Shown here in pieces: positions 1 through 7,504 of a DNA stretch of 64,000 bases (position 1 is its first letter; each line of letters starts with the position of its first letter). The stretch covers positions 1 through 64,000 of the forward strand of contig NZ_ANBA01000020.1 in NCBI RefSeq assembly GCF_000341085.1. The letters are read 5' to 3'. The notes under the pieces are model-generated. The model saw only the letters and a program-made list of their open reading frames with translations, made no database searches and was not told the origin of the DNA. The DNA comes from Nocardiopsis ganjiahuensis DSM 45031. GTDB taxonomy: Bacteria; Actinomycetota; Actinomycetes; Streptosporangiales; Streptosporangiaceae. The position numbers were made by a program, and so were the translations under genes.

Positions 1-702
1 GTCCCAGACCGTGCGCGGGCGCATCGCTGAGCGGATGCGGCACCTGGCCGCCGAGGTCGGTATCGCCGTGGTGAGCGTCCCGGCTGAGAACACCTCCCAG
101 CACTGCCCGCACTGCCTCACCCGGCTGCGGCACCGCAAAGCCCCCGACAGGCCCACCACACCAGGCTGGAAATGGGCCATCTGCCCGAACACCGGCTGCG
201 GGTGGCAGGGCGACCGCGACCACGGAGCCTGGCGACGCATCGCCGCACGCGGCCTGACCCACCAGGCCAAGACCGTCGTGGACAAGACCAGCAACACCAT
301 GGTGATCCGCACGGTCATCGACAAGCTCGAAGCCAAGGCAGTCATCAGCACGGCCGCCCCGAAAGCCAGCCGGAAAGACCGGTCCAAGACCGGACCCACC
401 CGGCCCCGAACCCACCCTCCCGCGCCCAGGCGACGCGGGATTCCCTCCCCTGCCAGGCCCCAAAGCCCAGCCGGAAAGCGTCCGGAGGGACACGCACCAA
501 CGGACCGGCCAGGGCTGCCCCGCGCAGCCCACCGGCACCAGGGCGTGAGCACGATCAGCACACCCACCACCAGCCGACATCGGCCACGCGGAGCAGCGCT
601 GGGCGCGGGATTCCATCTCCACGCTCACGCCACCCCGCCCAGGTGGGCAGAACCCGCGCCAGACCTTACGGTTCGCATCGGCTCACTTAACTGATCAGAG
701 AC
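1..702 (+). mobile_element. IS200/IS605-type element, right-hand part
   Basis: The left edge of the window lies inside an insertion sequence whose only visible gene is the 3' part of tnpB. The right end is inferred at about 697-702, because homology to an unrelated MFS transporter begins on the other strand right after the tnpB stop codon. A small hairpin (CCGGTC, loop CAA, GACCGG) at 379-393 lies in the tnpB 3' region, where guide (omega/reRNA) sequences of these elements are known to map. No target-site duplication is expected for this family and none is seen. The left end and any tnpA are outside the window. Confidence 0.7.
2..694 (+). CDS. tnpB: TnpB RNA-guided endonuclease, C-terminal part (5' end outside window)
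   Basis: The frame is open to the first base of the window, so this is the end of a longer gene. The visible part starts with the last RuvC-like region and contains the zinc ribbon: CPHC about 30 residues into the visible frame, then CPNTGC some 25 residues later. It is followed by DRDHGAWRRIAARG, whose Asp corresponds to the last RuvC catalytic acid. The remaining ~130 residues are a Pro/Arg-rich tail of the kind seen in actinobacterial TnpB, where the DNA also templates the guide RNA. TnpB of IS200/IS605 elements is an RNA-guided nuclease that aids transposon retention. No tnpA is visible, so this copy may be immobile. The family call is firm; activity cannot be judged from a fragment. Confidence 0.88.
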   Translation, partial: SQTVRGRIAERMRHLAAEVGIAVVSVPAENTSQHCPHCLTRLRHRKAPDRPTTPGWKWAICPNTGCGWQGDRDHGAWRRIAARGLTHQAKTVVDKTSNTMVIRTVIDKLEAKAVISTAAPKASRKDRSKTGPTRPRTHPPAPRRRGIPSPARPQSPAGKRPEGHAPTDRPGLPRAAHRHQGVSTISTPTTSRHRPRGAALGAGFHLHAHATPPRWAEPAPDLTVRIGSLN

Positions 703-870
703 GCTGAAGAAGCCGTGCATGGCGGGCATGACCGACCGCAGGAACAGGCGGTCCACGTCGGCGCCCTCGACGTTCATGGCGACCTCACCGCAGCCCATGC
801 CGAGCCCGAAGCAGGCCAGCCCGACCGCGACCAGCACCGCCCTGGAAAGCCGGGACGGGACAGCCGCCAC
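697..870 (-). pseudogene. MFS transporter remnant next to the insertion element
   Basis: This short minus-strand frame encodes a membrane segment with FGLGMG followed by VAMNVEGA and RSVMPAMHGFFS. That signature belongs to the middle of the N-terminal half of YbjJ/FucP-like major facilitator transporters. Full proteins are about 400 residues; only about 58 are present. Homology stops at about 697, where the tnpB element begins. Upstream of 870 the frame continues into sequence that does not resemble the expected first ~80 residues. The rest of the gene was probably displaced by the insertion and lost on the other side. It cannot give a working transporter. Confidence 0.6.
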
Positions 871-1085
871 CCTCTGAGGGCCTCCGCAGGCGGTCAGGCC
901 GCAGCACCTGTCGAATCAGAGGGAAGACTTTCCCGTTTCCGGCCCTCGGGGACAGCAAGAGCTGGGAATACCTCACCCACCACTCCCAGAGGGCGAGTGG
1001 CGGAGGGGCGGGGGAAGGTGCGCGAGTCGCGACCGGCGCACCGCTCCGAGAACACCCCGGTCCCGCGAGAGCAGGAGGCGATCCG

Positions 1086-1373
1086 ATGAACGCTCCCACA
1101 CCACCGGACCACGCGATGGACAGCCCGGGCCCCGACGACAGGGGGATGTCCCTGGGATCGGTGCCGCCCCGTGTGTGGGTGGGGCTGGCCCTGCTCGTCG
1201 TGGCCGTCCTCTTCGTGGCCCAGAACCGGGACGGGACCGAGATCCAGATCCTCTTCGTCTCCCTGACCGCGCCGCTGTGGGCCACCCTGACCGTCGCCGT
1301 CGGCGTCGGCGTGCTCATCGGGCTGCTCCTGCGCCCGTCCGAGCGCAGGAAGCGCAAGGCGTCCAGGAAGTAG
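1086..1373 (+). CDS. LapA-domain (DUF1049) small membrane protein
   Basis: This 95-residue protein has a hydrophilic N-terminus of about 27 residues, then two membrane segments (about 28-45 and 60-82) separated by the AQNRDGTEIQILF motif typical of the LapA/DUF1049 family, and a basic tail (RRKRKASRK). In proteobacteria LapA takes part in lipopolysaccharide assembly. Actinobacteria lack LPS, so the role here is unknown, probably an envelope protein. The ATG follows GCAGGAGGCGATCCG, a good ribosome site. A strong hairpin follows directly, so it is probably monocistronic. It converges with the DUF389 gene. Confidence 0.8.
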   Translation: MNAPTPPDHAMDSPGPDDRGMSLGSVPPRVWVGLALLVVAVLFVAQNRDGTEIQILFVSLTAPLWATLTVAVGVGVLIGLLLRPSERRKRKASRK

Positions 1374-1379
1374 CCGCTC

Positions 1380-1411
1380 TCCGCTCCCCGCGGCCGGCTT
1401 CGGGGAGCGGA
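1380..1411. terminator. Bidirectional hairpin terminator
   Basis: A perfect 11-bp inverted repeat (TCCGCTCCCCG / CGGGGAGCGGA, loop of 10) lies between the convergent LapA-like and DUF389 genes. It has no U-run, as is common in GC-rich actinomycetes. Confidence 0.7.
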
Positions 1412-1419
1412 AGGCGGGC

Positions 1420-2421
1420 TCAGCCGCCGACCCGCCCGACGTGGTCCCTCTCCCCCACGGTCGTCTCCACCACCACCCGGAACTGGTCGGGGATCCGTCC
1501 GCGCAGGTCTCCCAGGAGAACGTCCACCGGGGGCGGGGACTCCTGGACCCTGACCTCGACGTGGATCGTCCGCGAGGCCACGGTCACGTCGGTCACCGAC
1601 GCGTTCGGCTGCTCCGAGATCCACCGGTCGGCCGCCTCCTCGGCCCGGTTGGCCCACACCGCCAGCAGGACGGTGGCGGCGGTGTTGGCGATCAGGGGCA
1701 CGAACACGACGGCGAACAGCACGCCCAGGCTGAGACGCGCCTTGCGCGCTGAACGCCGGTCCCGCTCCTTGCGGGGCTTGCCGTGCCCGGAGGCGGCGAA
1801 CACCACCATGCCGGCGAAGACCAGTGCGAGCAGGTTCGACAGGAACAGGACCAGCGCGCCCAACGACAACCACAGCGCGCCCTGACCGAGGCACACGCCC
1901 ACCACCACCAGCGGCGGCACCAGCGAGATGGCGATGGCCACGCCGGGCAGGACCGCGGCGACGTCCTTCCTCGACAGCCCCACCGCCCCGGCCGCCCCTG
2001 TGGCCAGAGCCGCGACCAGGTCCAGCACACCGGGGGAGGTCCGCCCCGCGACCTGGCTGTTCCCCATCAGGTCGTACCCGCTCGGGACGATCACCGAGAA
2101 CAGCACACCCACACCGATCACCAGCAGGCAGCCGAAGGTCACTGTCCGGACGGCATCCGTGGGCTGCTGCCGGACAATGCTCAGGGCGATGCACATGATC
2201 GGGGTGGACAGGGGCGCGATGATCATCGCGCCGATCACCGTGGCCGTGGAGTCGGTCAGCACTCCCCCGGCGGCGATGAGCGCCGACAGGGTCAGCATCG
2301 TCCAGAACGCCGATCTCTTGGCTCTGCTGTCCCCCGTCGACAGGTCGAGATCGTGGGCCAGCTCGCTCAGGGAGCGCAGCTGCGTGGCGGGGAGGACACG
2401 TTCGAGGATTCCACTGAGCAT
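1420..2421 (-). CDS. DUF389 family integral membrane protein
   Basis: The 333-residue protein has five to six hydrophobic segments. Its core motif ALIAAGGVLTDSTATVIGAM followed by IIAPLSTPI is the hallmark of DUF389. A soluble C-terminal domain (about 250-333) is rich in beta-strand-like sequence. Many relatives carry an extra ~80-residue N-terminal domain, which is absent here. I chose the ATG at 2421 because the protein from there begins with the usual LPATQLRSLSELAHDL helix; the frame further upstream has no family character. Function is unknown; transport has been suggested for the family. It stands alone, converging on the LapA-like gene. Confidence 0.85.
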   Translation of the reverse strand: MLSGILERVLPATQLRSLSELAHDLDLSTGDSRAKRSAFWTMLTLSALIAAGGVLTDSTATVIGAMIIAPLSTPIMCIALSIVRQQPTDAVRTVTFGCLLVIGVGVLFSVIVPSGYDLMGNSQVAGRTSPGVLDLVAALATGAAGAVGLSRKDVAAVLPGVAIAISLVPPLVVVGVCLGQGALWLSLGALVLFLSNLLALVFAGMVVFAASGHGKPRKERDRRSARKARLSLGVLFAVVFVPLIANTAATVLLAVWANRAEEAADRWISEQPNASVTDVTVASRTIHVEVRVQESPPPVDVLLGDLRGRIPDQFRVVVETTVGERDHVGRVGG

Positions 2422-2504
2422 GGCCTGAGTATCGCGATGAAAGCCCCGCTGAGCACCGAAGACACGACGTGGGCGCGGGAAGGTTCGATCGGGAGAGGAA
2501 TCGC

Positions 2505-2658
2505 CCGGGGATGCAGGTGGAGATCCCCGGCCGCGGAGAGCGGTGTGGGGACTCGGGTTCCAGCAGTAGGGTTCTGCGTGGTCGACCCGCTGACTCTCGT
2601 CAGGGGGTCGCCCGGCCCGGGTCGGTGATTGGTGCACCGACCCGGGCACTGTGTTTTT
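2505..2658 (+). ncRNA. Candidate structured RNA ending in an intrinsic terminator
   Basis: Four hairpins follow each other. The first is CCGGGGAT / ATCCCCGG (2505-2530). The second is a weak stem around CCAGCAG / CTGCGTGG (2560-2581). The third is a two-part stem, CGACCC and CTGAC pairing with GTCAG and GGGTCG (2583-2610). The fourth is a perfect 13-bp stem, GCCCGGGTCGGTG / CACCGACCCGGGC with a 7-base loop (2615-2647), followed by a run of five T at 2654-2658. A stem plus U-run on the + strand with no + strand gene in front suggests a small RNA. The same repeats could instead fold in the 5' leader of DUF389 on the other strand. Evidence is structural only. Confidence 0.35.
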
Positions 2659-2901
2659 CGGGGGTGCGCCCGGGTGCCCATGGCTCCTGTTCAGGTGCGG
2701 ACACTGGAGGGGGCAGACAGCACCCTGCACCAGCTCGTGTTCATCGAAGCCGTGTCGGGCACGGTGGTCCCGGTGGGGCGGGGTCTGCGGGTCTCCGTAG
2801 GAACCCGGTGAGAAAGCCGGTCTCCCCGAACCCGTCGCCTGGCCGGAATGCGGCGGCGCGGAGGATGAAGAAATTTTTCCTCCTTGACCTCCTCTGACGT
2901 A

Positions 2902-2993
2902 GTTCACCGACATATGGGATGAATCCGCGCCCCCGCAACGGGTAACCGCACCGTGGGGACTCGCAACCCCCCGCTCTGCGAGAAAGGACCCGT
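2902..2993 (+). promoter_or_regulatory. Possible c-di-AMP (ydaO/yuaA)-like leader of the M23 peptidase gene
   Basis: The 5' leader has GGGATGAATCC, then a CCCGCAACGGG hairpin, GTAACCG, and ends in GAGAAAGGAC as ribosome site. The blocks GGGTGAATC, CGCAACGGGT and GAGAAGGA occur in the same order in actinobacterial ydaO-type riboswitches, which commonly precede cell-wall hydrolase genes. The element is shorter than the full consensus, so this may be a degenerate copy or a coincidence. Confidence 0.35.
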
Positions 2994-3533
2994 ATGCACT
3001 TCCCCCGAACCCTCATCCGACTCGCGGCCGCCGTGGCCGCAGCCCTGTTCCTGAGCGTGCTCGCCCCCGCGGGCGCCTCGGCCGACGACCTGTCCGTCGC
3101 CAACATCAACCTGCGCACGCCCTTCGACTGCGGTCAGGTCTGGAACGCCAACACCCGGACCAACCACAACCCGCAGTTGTCCGTCGACTTCCAGCGTTCG
3201 TCCGCCCTGGGGCAGAGGGTGCGCTCCAGCGCCCCTGGCACCGTGACCACGGTCGCCAACCTGGGCAACCAGAGCTACGGCCGCTACATCGTCATCAACC
3301 ACGGCAGCGGCATCACCACCCTGTACGCCCACCTGCAGACCCAGTCGGTGTCGGTCGGTGACAGCGTCTCCACCGGAACCGTGATCGGCACCGTTGGCAG
3401 CACCGGCGGATCGACCGGACCGCACCTGCACTACGAGCAGCGCGTCAACGGCTCGGCCGTGCGGGTCGTGCTCAACGGAGTGGCGATCCGCTACTACGGA
3501 AACACCACCATCACCAGCAGCACCGGCTGCTGA
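2994..3533 (+). CDS. Secreted M23-family metallopeptidase
   Basis: This 179-residue protein starts with a signal peptide (Arg near position 5, hydrophobic core about 8-22, cleavage after ASA at 30), so it is exported. The M23 (LytM/lysostaphin) fold fills the rest. Zinc-site residues are visible as H58 and D65 (NHNPQLSVDF) and H146 in GPHLHYE, with the auxiliary YAHL histidine at 113. Such enzymes cut peptide cross-links of peptidoglycan. The spacing between the first His and Asp is longer than in lysostaphin, as in other small actinobacterial M23 proteins. There is no wall-binding domain. The ATG sits 6 bases after GAGAAAGGAC. Terminator hairpin and leader suggest a monocistronic, possibly riboswitch-controlled gene. 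Confidence 0.88.
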   Translation: MHFPRTLIRLAAAVAAALFLSVLAPAGASADDLSVANINLRTPFDCGQVWNANTRTNHNPQLSVDFQRSSALGQRVRSSAPGTVTTVANLGNQSYGRYIVINHGSGITTLYAHLQTQSVSVGDSVSTGTVIGTVGSTGGSTGPHLHYEQRVNGSAVRVVLNGVAIRYYGNTTITSSTGC

Positions 3534-3540
3534 CAACCGT

Positions 3541-3568
3541 CCGCCCCGCTCCTCCAGGGGCGGGGCGG
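3541..3568 (+). terminator. Hairpin terminator after the M23 gene
   Basis: CCGCCCCGC pairs with GCGGGGCGG around a 10-base loop, starting five bases after the stop codon at 3533. Confidence 0.65.
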
Positions 3569-3850
3569 GCCCTCACTCCAGTGGTCAGGGCGAGGGCCGC
3601 GCCGAGCACTCCGCAGAGGATGGGCCTCTGTAATCGCGGACGGGACCTCATCGCCGGTATCCATCCGTTCTCCTCGGGCAAGCACCAACGGGGCGGGATG
3701 AACACCCCCGGCCCTGACGGCTCCGGACGGTGAACCGCTGTGGATCTCCTGATCACCAACCGGGGCAACGCACGACACCAAGCGGCCCGCAGGTGGAAGA
3801 TCACCGAACTGCACCCGTGCTTCAGTTCCGAAAATCAGGATGAAGTCTAC
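3569..3850. other. Gene-less stretch
   Basis: Nothing recognisable is seen. Base composition falls from GC-rich to near-balanced towards the SUKH gene, which marks the start of the compositionally odd islet. Confidence 0.5.
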
Positions 3851-4435
3851 TCAATCTGTTGGCCACGGCCACTCTACAAATTTTTTATCACAATCGAAGG
3901 ACTGAGCAACGACATCACACTCCACTTCCCCTGACACAAGACCGTACAAGTATGCACTCACAGACATCTTGTGCTCATCCCACCAACCCTCTCTTGCTTG
4001 CGCAACAATGGTCCACTCACTCGGAGGACCGTTCACATACCAGTAGAAGTCGCTCCCATTGTAATCTTTCCCCCACTTCAACAACCCCGGGACTTTCGGG
4101 TAAAAGTTGAACACATAGAAATGACCCCCCAACGGAGAGCCGTCCTGCCTGTGTGGTTCTGCAATCTCCGCAGGATTCTCAACATAAAGGTCTGTAAATA
4201 TTTCCTCGCTTTCCTGGGTGGCCTCCAGGAGACCTTGATCCCCTGGAGTACCGGGTCGGGGCGAGACCAGAGAAATCGGGCCGAGGTTGAAAGTAAAATA
4301 CTCCGAAACCAATGATTTATAGTCCTCGGGCAGGAACAAACCCAGCGATTTCTCCACCCCTCCCCACGACACCGGTTTTTTATTCGGAACCGAACTCTCC
4401 CCGACAAGTTCCATGATTTTTTTCACGCAATCCAC
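3851..4435 (-). CDS. SMI1/KNR4 (SUKH) family protein, likely immunity protein
   Basis: The 194-residue protein shows the SUKH start pattern: W24-G-x-V-E, LGLFLPEDYKSLVSEY (31-46), then a central aromatic-rich part ending in FYWYVNGPPSEWTIV. Bacterial SUKH proteins mostly act as antitoxins of polymorphic or contact-dependent toxins, binding the cognate toxin in the cytoplasm. No toxin gene is adjacent, so it may be an orphan immunity gene protecting against neighbours. Base composition is clearly lower in GC than the flanks (AAA, TTT and AAT codons are common), a sign of recent acquisition. The GTG at 4435 is the earliest plausible start in the conserved frame. A start slightly upstream cannot be excluded. 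Confidence 0.75.
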   Translation of the reverse strand: MDCVKKIMELVGESSVPNKKPVSWGGVEKSLGLFLPEDYKSLVSEYFTFNLGPISLVSPRPGTPGDQGLLEATQESEEIFTDLYVENPAEIAEPHRQDGSPLGGHFYVFNFYPKVPGLLKWGKDYNGSDFYWYVNGPPSEWTIVAQAREGWWDEHKMSVSAYLYGLVSGEVECDVVAQSFDCDKKFVEWPWPTD

Positions 4436-4631
4436 ACGAAACCCTTTGTTGTATACCGACCGGCCAGGACGGCGATCAGATTGGGGCCGACTCCTCGACA
4501 GGTGAGAATGGGCACCTTATTTGCCATTCCCCGCCCAAGACTGAAACCCACATCACACAGGGACCACCAAGCCCCAGGACGCGATCAGGCGCCACCAGCC
4601 CTGCGCTCCTTTTCGCCTTCGCGTTCGGAGC

Positions 4632-5243
4632 CTAAGGTTGCATCAGAAAATAACCTTCTATTTCAGTCAATCTTTCCTCACTGGGAAGCGCAGGCGACCA
4701 ACCCGAGGATTCGGCATGGCGAACAAAGCGTCCAGGAAGCCGAACGTTGTACTCACGGACGTAGTAGGAAAGGTCTGAGGGCCACATCCAGATCCCATCG
4801 GTGCGAACCGCCAGGGAACCGATCGCAGCGCGATCCTCGGACAGCATGTCGAACAGCACCTGAGTGGCTGCCGCGACGACCGTCCCTTGGTCCAGGTACC
4901 ACGCGACGCGTTCCTTCAGCGCCTCTTCCCCTTGCGACACATGGGATTCCAGTCTCTCCCCGTGGGCATCACCGTGCGGAAGTTCCTGAAAGAAACCTAC
5001 TTTCTCCACCGACCTCAAGTCGCCCTCCCGGTCCGAACGTTCTCCTTGAATCAGGTGCCAGGCTCTTCTCGGCGCTACCGCACCGATGAAGAGCGCGCCA
5101 TGGCCTCCCACCCGCAGCGTATCCGCAGGAGCGATGACGTTGACACCGAGCCTGTTCGAACAGTTCTTCGCGGGCAACGCTTGGGAGAACCGGTCGAGCA
5201 GATCAGTACAGCCGGATGTCTCTTCCGGTGCACGAAGGATCAC
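4632..5243 (-). CDS. Hypothetical protein (203 aa), unknown function
   Basis: I do not recognise a named family. The N-terminal half (about 40-90) is hydrophilic. The C-terminal half has the pattern AVRTDGIWMWPSDLSYYVREY, then RFVRHAESSGW, which I associate with uncharacterised actinobacterial proteins carrying an RTDG-W-WP-YYV signature. No signal peptide or membrane segment is seen, so it is probably cytoplasmic. It lies on the same strand as the SUKH gene, about 200 bases upstream of it, in the same lower-GC islet. A linked defence or immunity role is possible but only inferred. The start is uncertain: the ATG at 5243 is the first in the frame. Confidence 0.5.
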   Translation of the reverse strand: MILRAPEETSGCTDLLDRFSQALPAKNCSNRLGVNVIAPADTLRVGGHGALFIGAVAPRRAWHLIQGERSDREGDLRSVEKVGFFQELPHGDAHGERLESHVSQGEEALKERVAWYLDQGTVVAAATQVLFDMLSEDRAAIGSLAVRTDGIWMWPSDLSYYVREYNVRLPGRFVRHAESSGWSPALPSEERLTEIEGYFLMQP

Positions 5244-5322
5244 GCATCACCCATGGGCGAATCCACGAGGGCCGAACTGCCTGCCGAAGTGCCGAGAACG
5301 GTATTCGGAATCCCCTGCACCA

Positions 5323-5544
5323 CTACGCTCTGAAAGCCTTCCCGGGGTTTCGTTCTCGCATGATCGACGGCGAAAGGGCCTCAGCTTCCATGCCGCCGCC
5401 CCGGGGAACAGTTGTGGTTGAGGACACCGTTTCCTCCTCGGGCTCCCGGGCTAGGCACTCTTCCAGGGTCTCCCCCCGGCTCGTTTCGGCCGGATGGCGC
5501 CGCGGGATCCCGGAACGGACGCGAGCGACACGGAAGTGAGGCAA
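5323..5544 (-). pseudogene. Nudix hydrolase remnant
   Basis: A 73-codon frame contains RGETLEECLAREPEEET, which matches the Nudix box (G-x5-E-x7-R-E-x2-E-E) apart from a Pro at the variable hydrophobic position. Preceding it is FRVARVR, like the first strand of the fold. A real Nudix domain needs about 130-150 residues and a glycine-rich strand before the box. Here the flanking parts are short and do not fit. I read it as a decayed piece of a Nudix gene, squeezed between the orphan gene and the FetB-like gene. Confidence 0.4.
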
Positions 5545-5546
5545 CC

Positions 5547-6305
5547 TTGGGCGGATCCTCCGATCTGCTGAACGTCGGCCCCGCCTTGGCGGTCGCCATC
5601 GCGGTGGCGGTGCTGGCAGCGGCGGGTGTGTGCGTGGCGGCCCGGCTCGGCCACGGCCTCGCCGTCCTGCGCGCCGGTGCGCGGGCGGCGCTCCAGTTGG
5701 GCGCGGTCTCGCTCGTCATCGCGGCGGTGGTCTCCTCCGGGCCGCTCACCCTGTGCTTCGTCGCCGTGATGCTGGCCGTGGCGTCGTGGACGGCGGGGCG
5801 CCGCATCACACCGAGTCGGCGCGGCCTGTGGGCGTTCCTGCCGATCTGCGTCCCGGTCGTTCCGCTGGTCGCGGTGCTCCTGGCGACCGGGCTCACCCCG
5901 TGGACCGGGCTGGCGGTCATCCCCCTGGCGGGGATCCTCACCGGAGGGGCGCTGACCGCCACGGTCCTGGCCGGGCGCCGGGTGACCGAGGAGCTTCGCA
6001 CGCGCGGCGGCGAGGTCGATGCCGCGCTGTCCCTGGGGATGCTTCCGCGTGAGGCCGCTCTGGAGATCGGCCGACCGGCCGCCTCCTCGGCTCTGCTCCC
6101 CGCCCTGGACCAGACGCGCACGGTCGGGCTGGTGACCCTGCCCGGGGCGTTCGTCGGAATGCTGCTCGGCGGCGCCGGCCCCTTCGAGGCGGGCGCGGTC
6201 CAGGCGTTCGTTCTCGCCGCCCTGTTGCTCGTCGAGAGCGTGGCGATCGTGCTCACCCTCGAACTCGTCGCCCGCGGCTCCATCCCGCACACCGCGCCCG
6301 CCTGA
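5547..6305 (+). CDS. FetB/UPF0014 family ABC transporter permease
   Basis: The 252-residue membrane protein has about seven hydrophobic segments. UPF0014 landmarks are present: RAGARAALQLG near the start, MLAVASWTAGRR, and the stretch TRTVGLVTLPGAFVGMLLGG near residue 195. In E. coli the family member FetB pairs with the ATPase FetA and is linked to iron homeostasis. I chose the TTG at 5547 because GGAAGTGAGG lies just upstream and the family usually starts close to the first membrane helix. No ATPase gene is adjacent on either side, so the partner must be elsewhere or lost. Substrate unknown. Confidence 0.8.
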   Translation: MGGSSDLLNVGPALAVAIAVAVLAAAGVCVAARLGHGLAVLRAGARAALQLGAVSLVIAAVVSSGPLTLCFVAVMLAVASWTAGRRITPSRRGLWAFLPICVPVVPLVAVLLATGLTPWTGLAVIPLAGILTGGALTATVLAGRRVTEELRTRGGEVDAALSLGMLPREAALEIGRPAASSALLPALDQTRTVGLVTLPGAFVGMLLGGAGPFEAGAVQAFVLAALLLVESVAIVLTLELVARGSIPHTAPA

Positions 6306-6351
6306 CCGCGTTCCCGCGATCGAGGGGAGCAGGCCGTGCCCGGCGCCCTGT

Positions 6352-7383
6352 TCACCCGCCGTTGGACTGGCGGATCCCCTCACCGAGCGCTTCGAACCGG
6401 TAGACGAAACCGCCGTCCTCACCGCTGACGGTCATGTACGCGTCGGTGGTCCCAGGTTCGATGGCGATGTTGGTGGCCGAGTCCAGCCCTCCGGCGGCGT
6501 CGGCGGGGACGCTGACGGTGGTGAGGTGCCGGCCGGTCGGGCCGTACACGTAGATACTCGGCTGCCCGTGGACGGCCTGGTAGACGTTGCCCTCGGCGTC
6601 GACGGCGTTGGAGTCGATCTGGCTCTCGCCGCCGTCGAAGTGGAGGGCGGGGTGCGCGGTCTCCACCTCGGTCCGGTCCTCGTCGAGGGTGAGGTGGTCG
6701 ACGCGGTTGGCCGCGTACTGGCTGACCCACAGAGCGGAGAAGTCCTCGTTGAACGAGATGCCGTTCGGCGCGGGGAGCTCGTCGGCGAGGACGGTCGCCT
6801 CCGCTGTCTCGCGGTCGATCCTGACCACCCGGCCCTGGGGCTCCCAGTACGGGTCCGAGAAGCCCGTGGTGTCGCTGACGTACATGTTCCCGTCCTCGTC
6901 GAAGGCCAGGTCGTCCGGGAGCATCGGCTTCCCGTCGACCTCACCGGAGAAGAACGTGGTGGGGTCCTCGCCCTCGGAGGTGATGCTGTCGATCCGGCCG
7001 CCGGCGATGTCCGTGAGGTACAGGCGGTCGTCGTGGGGGCTGAACTGGGCGGAGGTGTACGCGCTGGTCTCGTTGGTGAAGACCGGGGTCACCTCCTGGG
7101 TGCCGGTGTCCACGCGCAGGACCTTGGGCTCTCCGGGCGGAGCGGTGACGTCGACGAGGAGGAGGGTGCCGTCCGCGGCGAAGGCGGGCCCTTCGAGCAG
7201 GGTCATCCCCGTCTCCTCGTGGACGGAGGTCACCTGGACCAGGAGTTCGGCCGTGCGTTCCGTCTCCTGCTCGTCGTGTTCGCCGACAGCGGTGGAGCAC
7301 CCCGCGACGGCGCTGGTCAGGGCGAGTGCCGGGAGCAGGCGGGTGATCGCTGTGCGGCGGGCGGCGCGTCGGTTCGGTGCCAT
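6352..7383 (-). CDS. SMP-30/gluconolactonase-like secreted lipoprotein
   Basis: This 343-residue protein has a twin-arginine-like start (MAPNRRAARR), a hydrophobic stretch and a lipobox (SAVAGC, Cys near 29), so it is probably anchored outside the membrane. The rest reads as a six-bladed beta-propeller of the SMP-30/Gluconolactonase/LRE type: repeats containing DVTAPPGEPKVLRVD, PDDLAFDEDGNMYVSD, and LPAPNGISFNEDFSALWV, which carry the usual metal-binding Asn/Asp. Family members hydrolyse lactones or act as sugar sensors. It is the last gene of a minus-strand set MFS - Baeyer-Villiger monooxygenase - this gene (gap 121). As Baeyer-Villiger enzymes make esters and lactones, a lactone-handling role is attractive but inferred. 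Confidence 0.78.
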   Translation of the reverse strand: MAPNRRAARRTAITRLLPALALTSAVAGCSTAVGEHDEQETERTAELLVQVTSVHEETGMTLLEGPAFAADGTLLLVDVTAPPGEPKVLRVDTGTQEVTPVFTNETSAYTSAQFSPHDDRLYLTDIAGGRIDSITSEGEDPTTFFSGEVDGKPMLPDDLAFDEDGNMYVSDTTGFSDPYWEPQGRVVRIDRETAEATVLADELPAPNGISFNEDFSALWVSQYAANRVDHLTLDEDRTEVETAHPALHFDGGESQIDSNAVDAEGNVYQAVHGQPSIYVYGPTGRHLTTVSVPADAAGGLDSATNIAIEPGTTDAYMTVSGEDGGFVYRFEALGEGIRQSNGG

Positions 7384-7504
7384 GCTGCTTCCGTTTCGGT
7401 GGTGAGGGAACGGAACCCGCCCGGGACGGCTGCTACGGGCGGGTTCCGTGGTCGGTGGTTCCGGGGAGGACCGTGAGATCCGGGGGCGCCGTGGGCCCGC
7501 GGGT

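Larger units (their letters stand above)
2422..2993. other. 572-bp non-coding stretch between DUF389 and M23 genes
   Basis: No convincing gene is seen. The left part (2505-2658) holds a row of hairpins described separately. The middle (2660-2860) is plain GC-rich sequence. The right part has a sudden AT-rich run around 2864-2880 (GAAGAAATTTTTCC) and then the leader of the M23 gene. It must also hold the promoter of the DUF389 gene, which I could not pin down. Confidence 0.6.

Noticed and set aside
2629..2811. Small plus-strand frame of 60 codons
   Set aside because: It begins inside the final hairpin of the candidate RNA, has no ribosome site and no recognisable motif.
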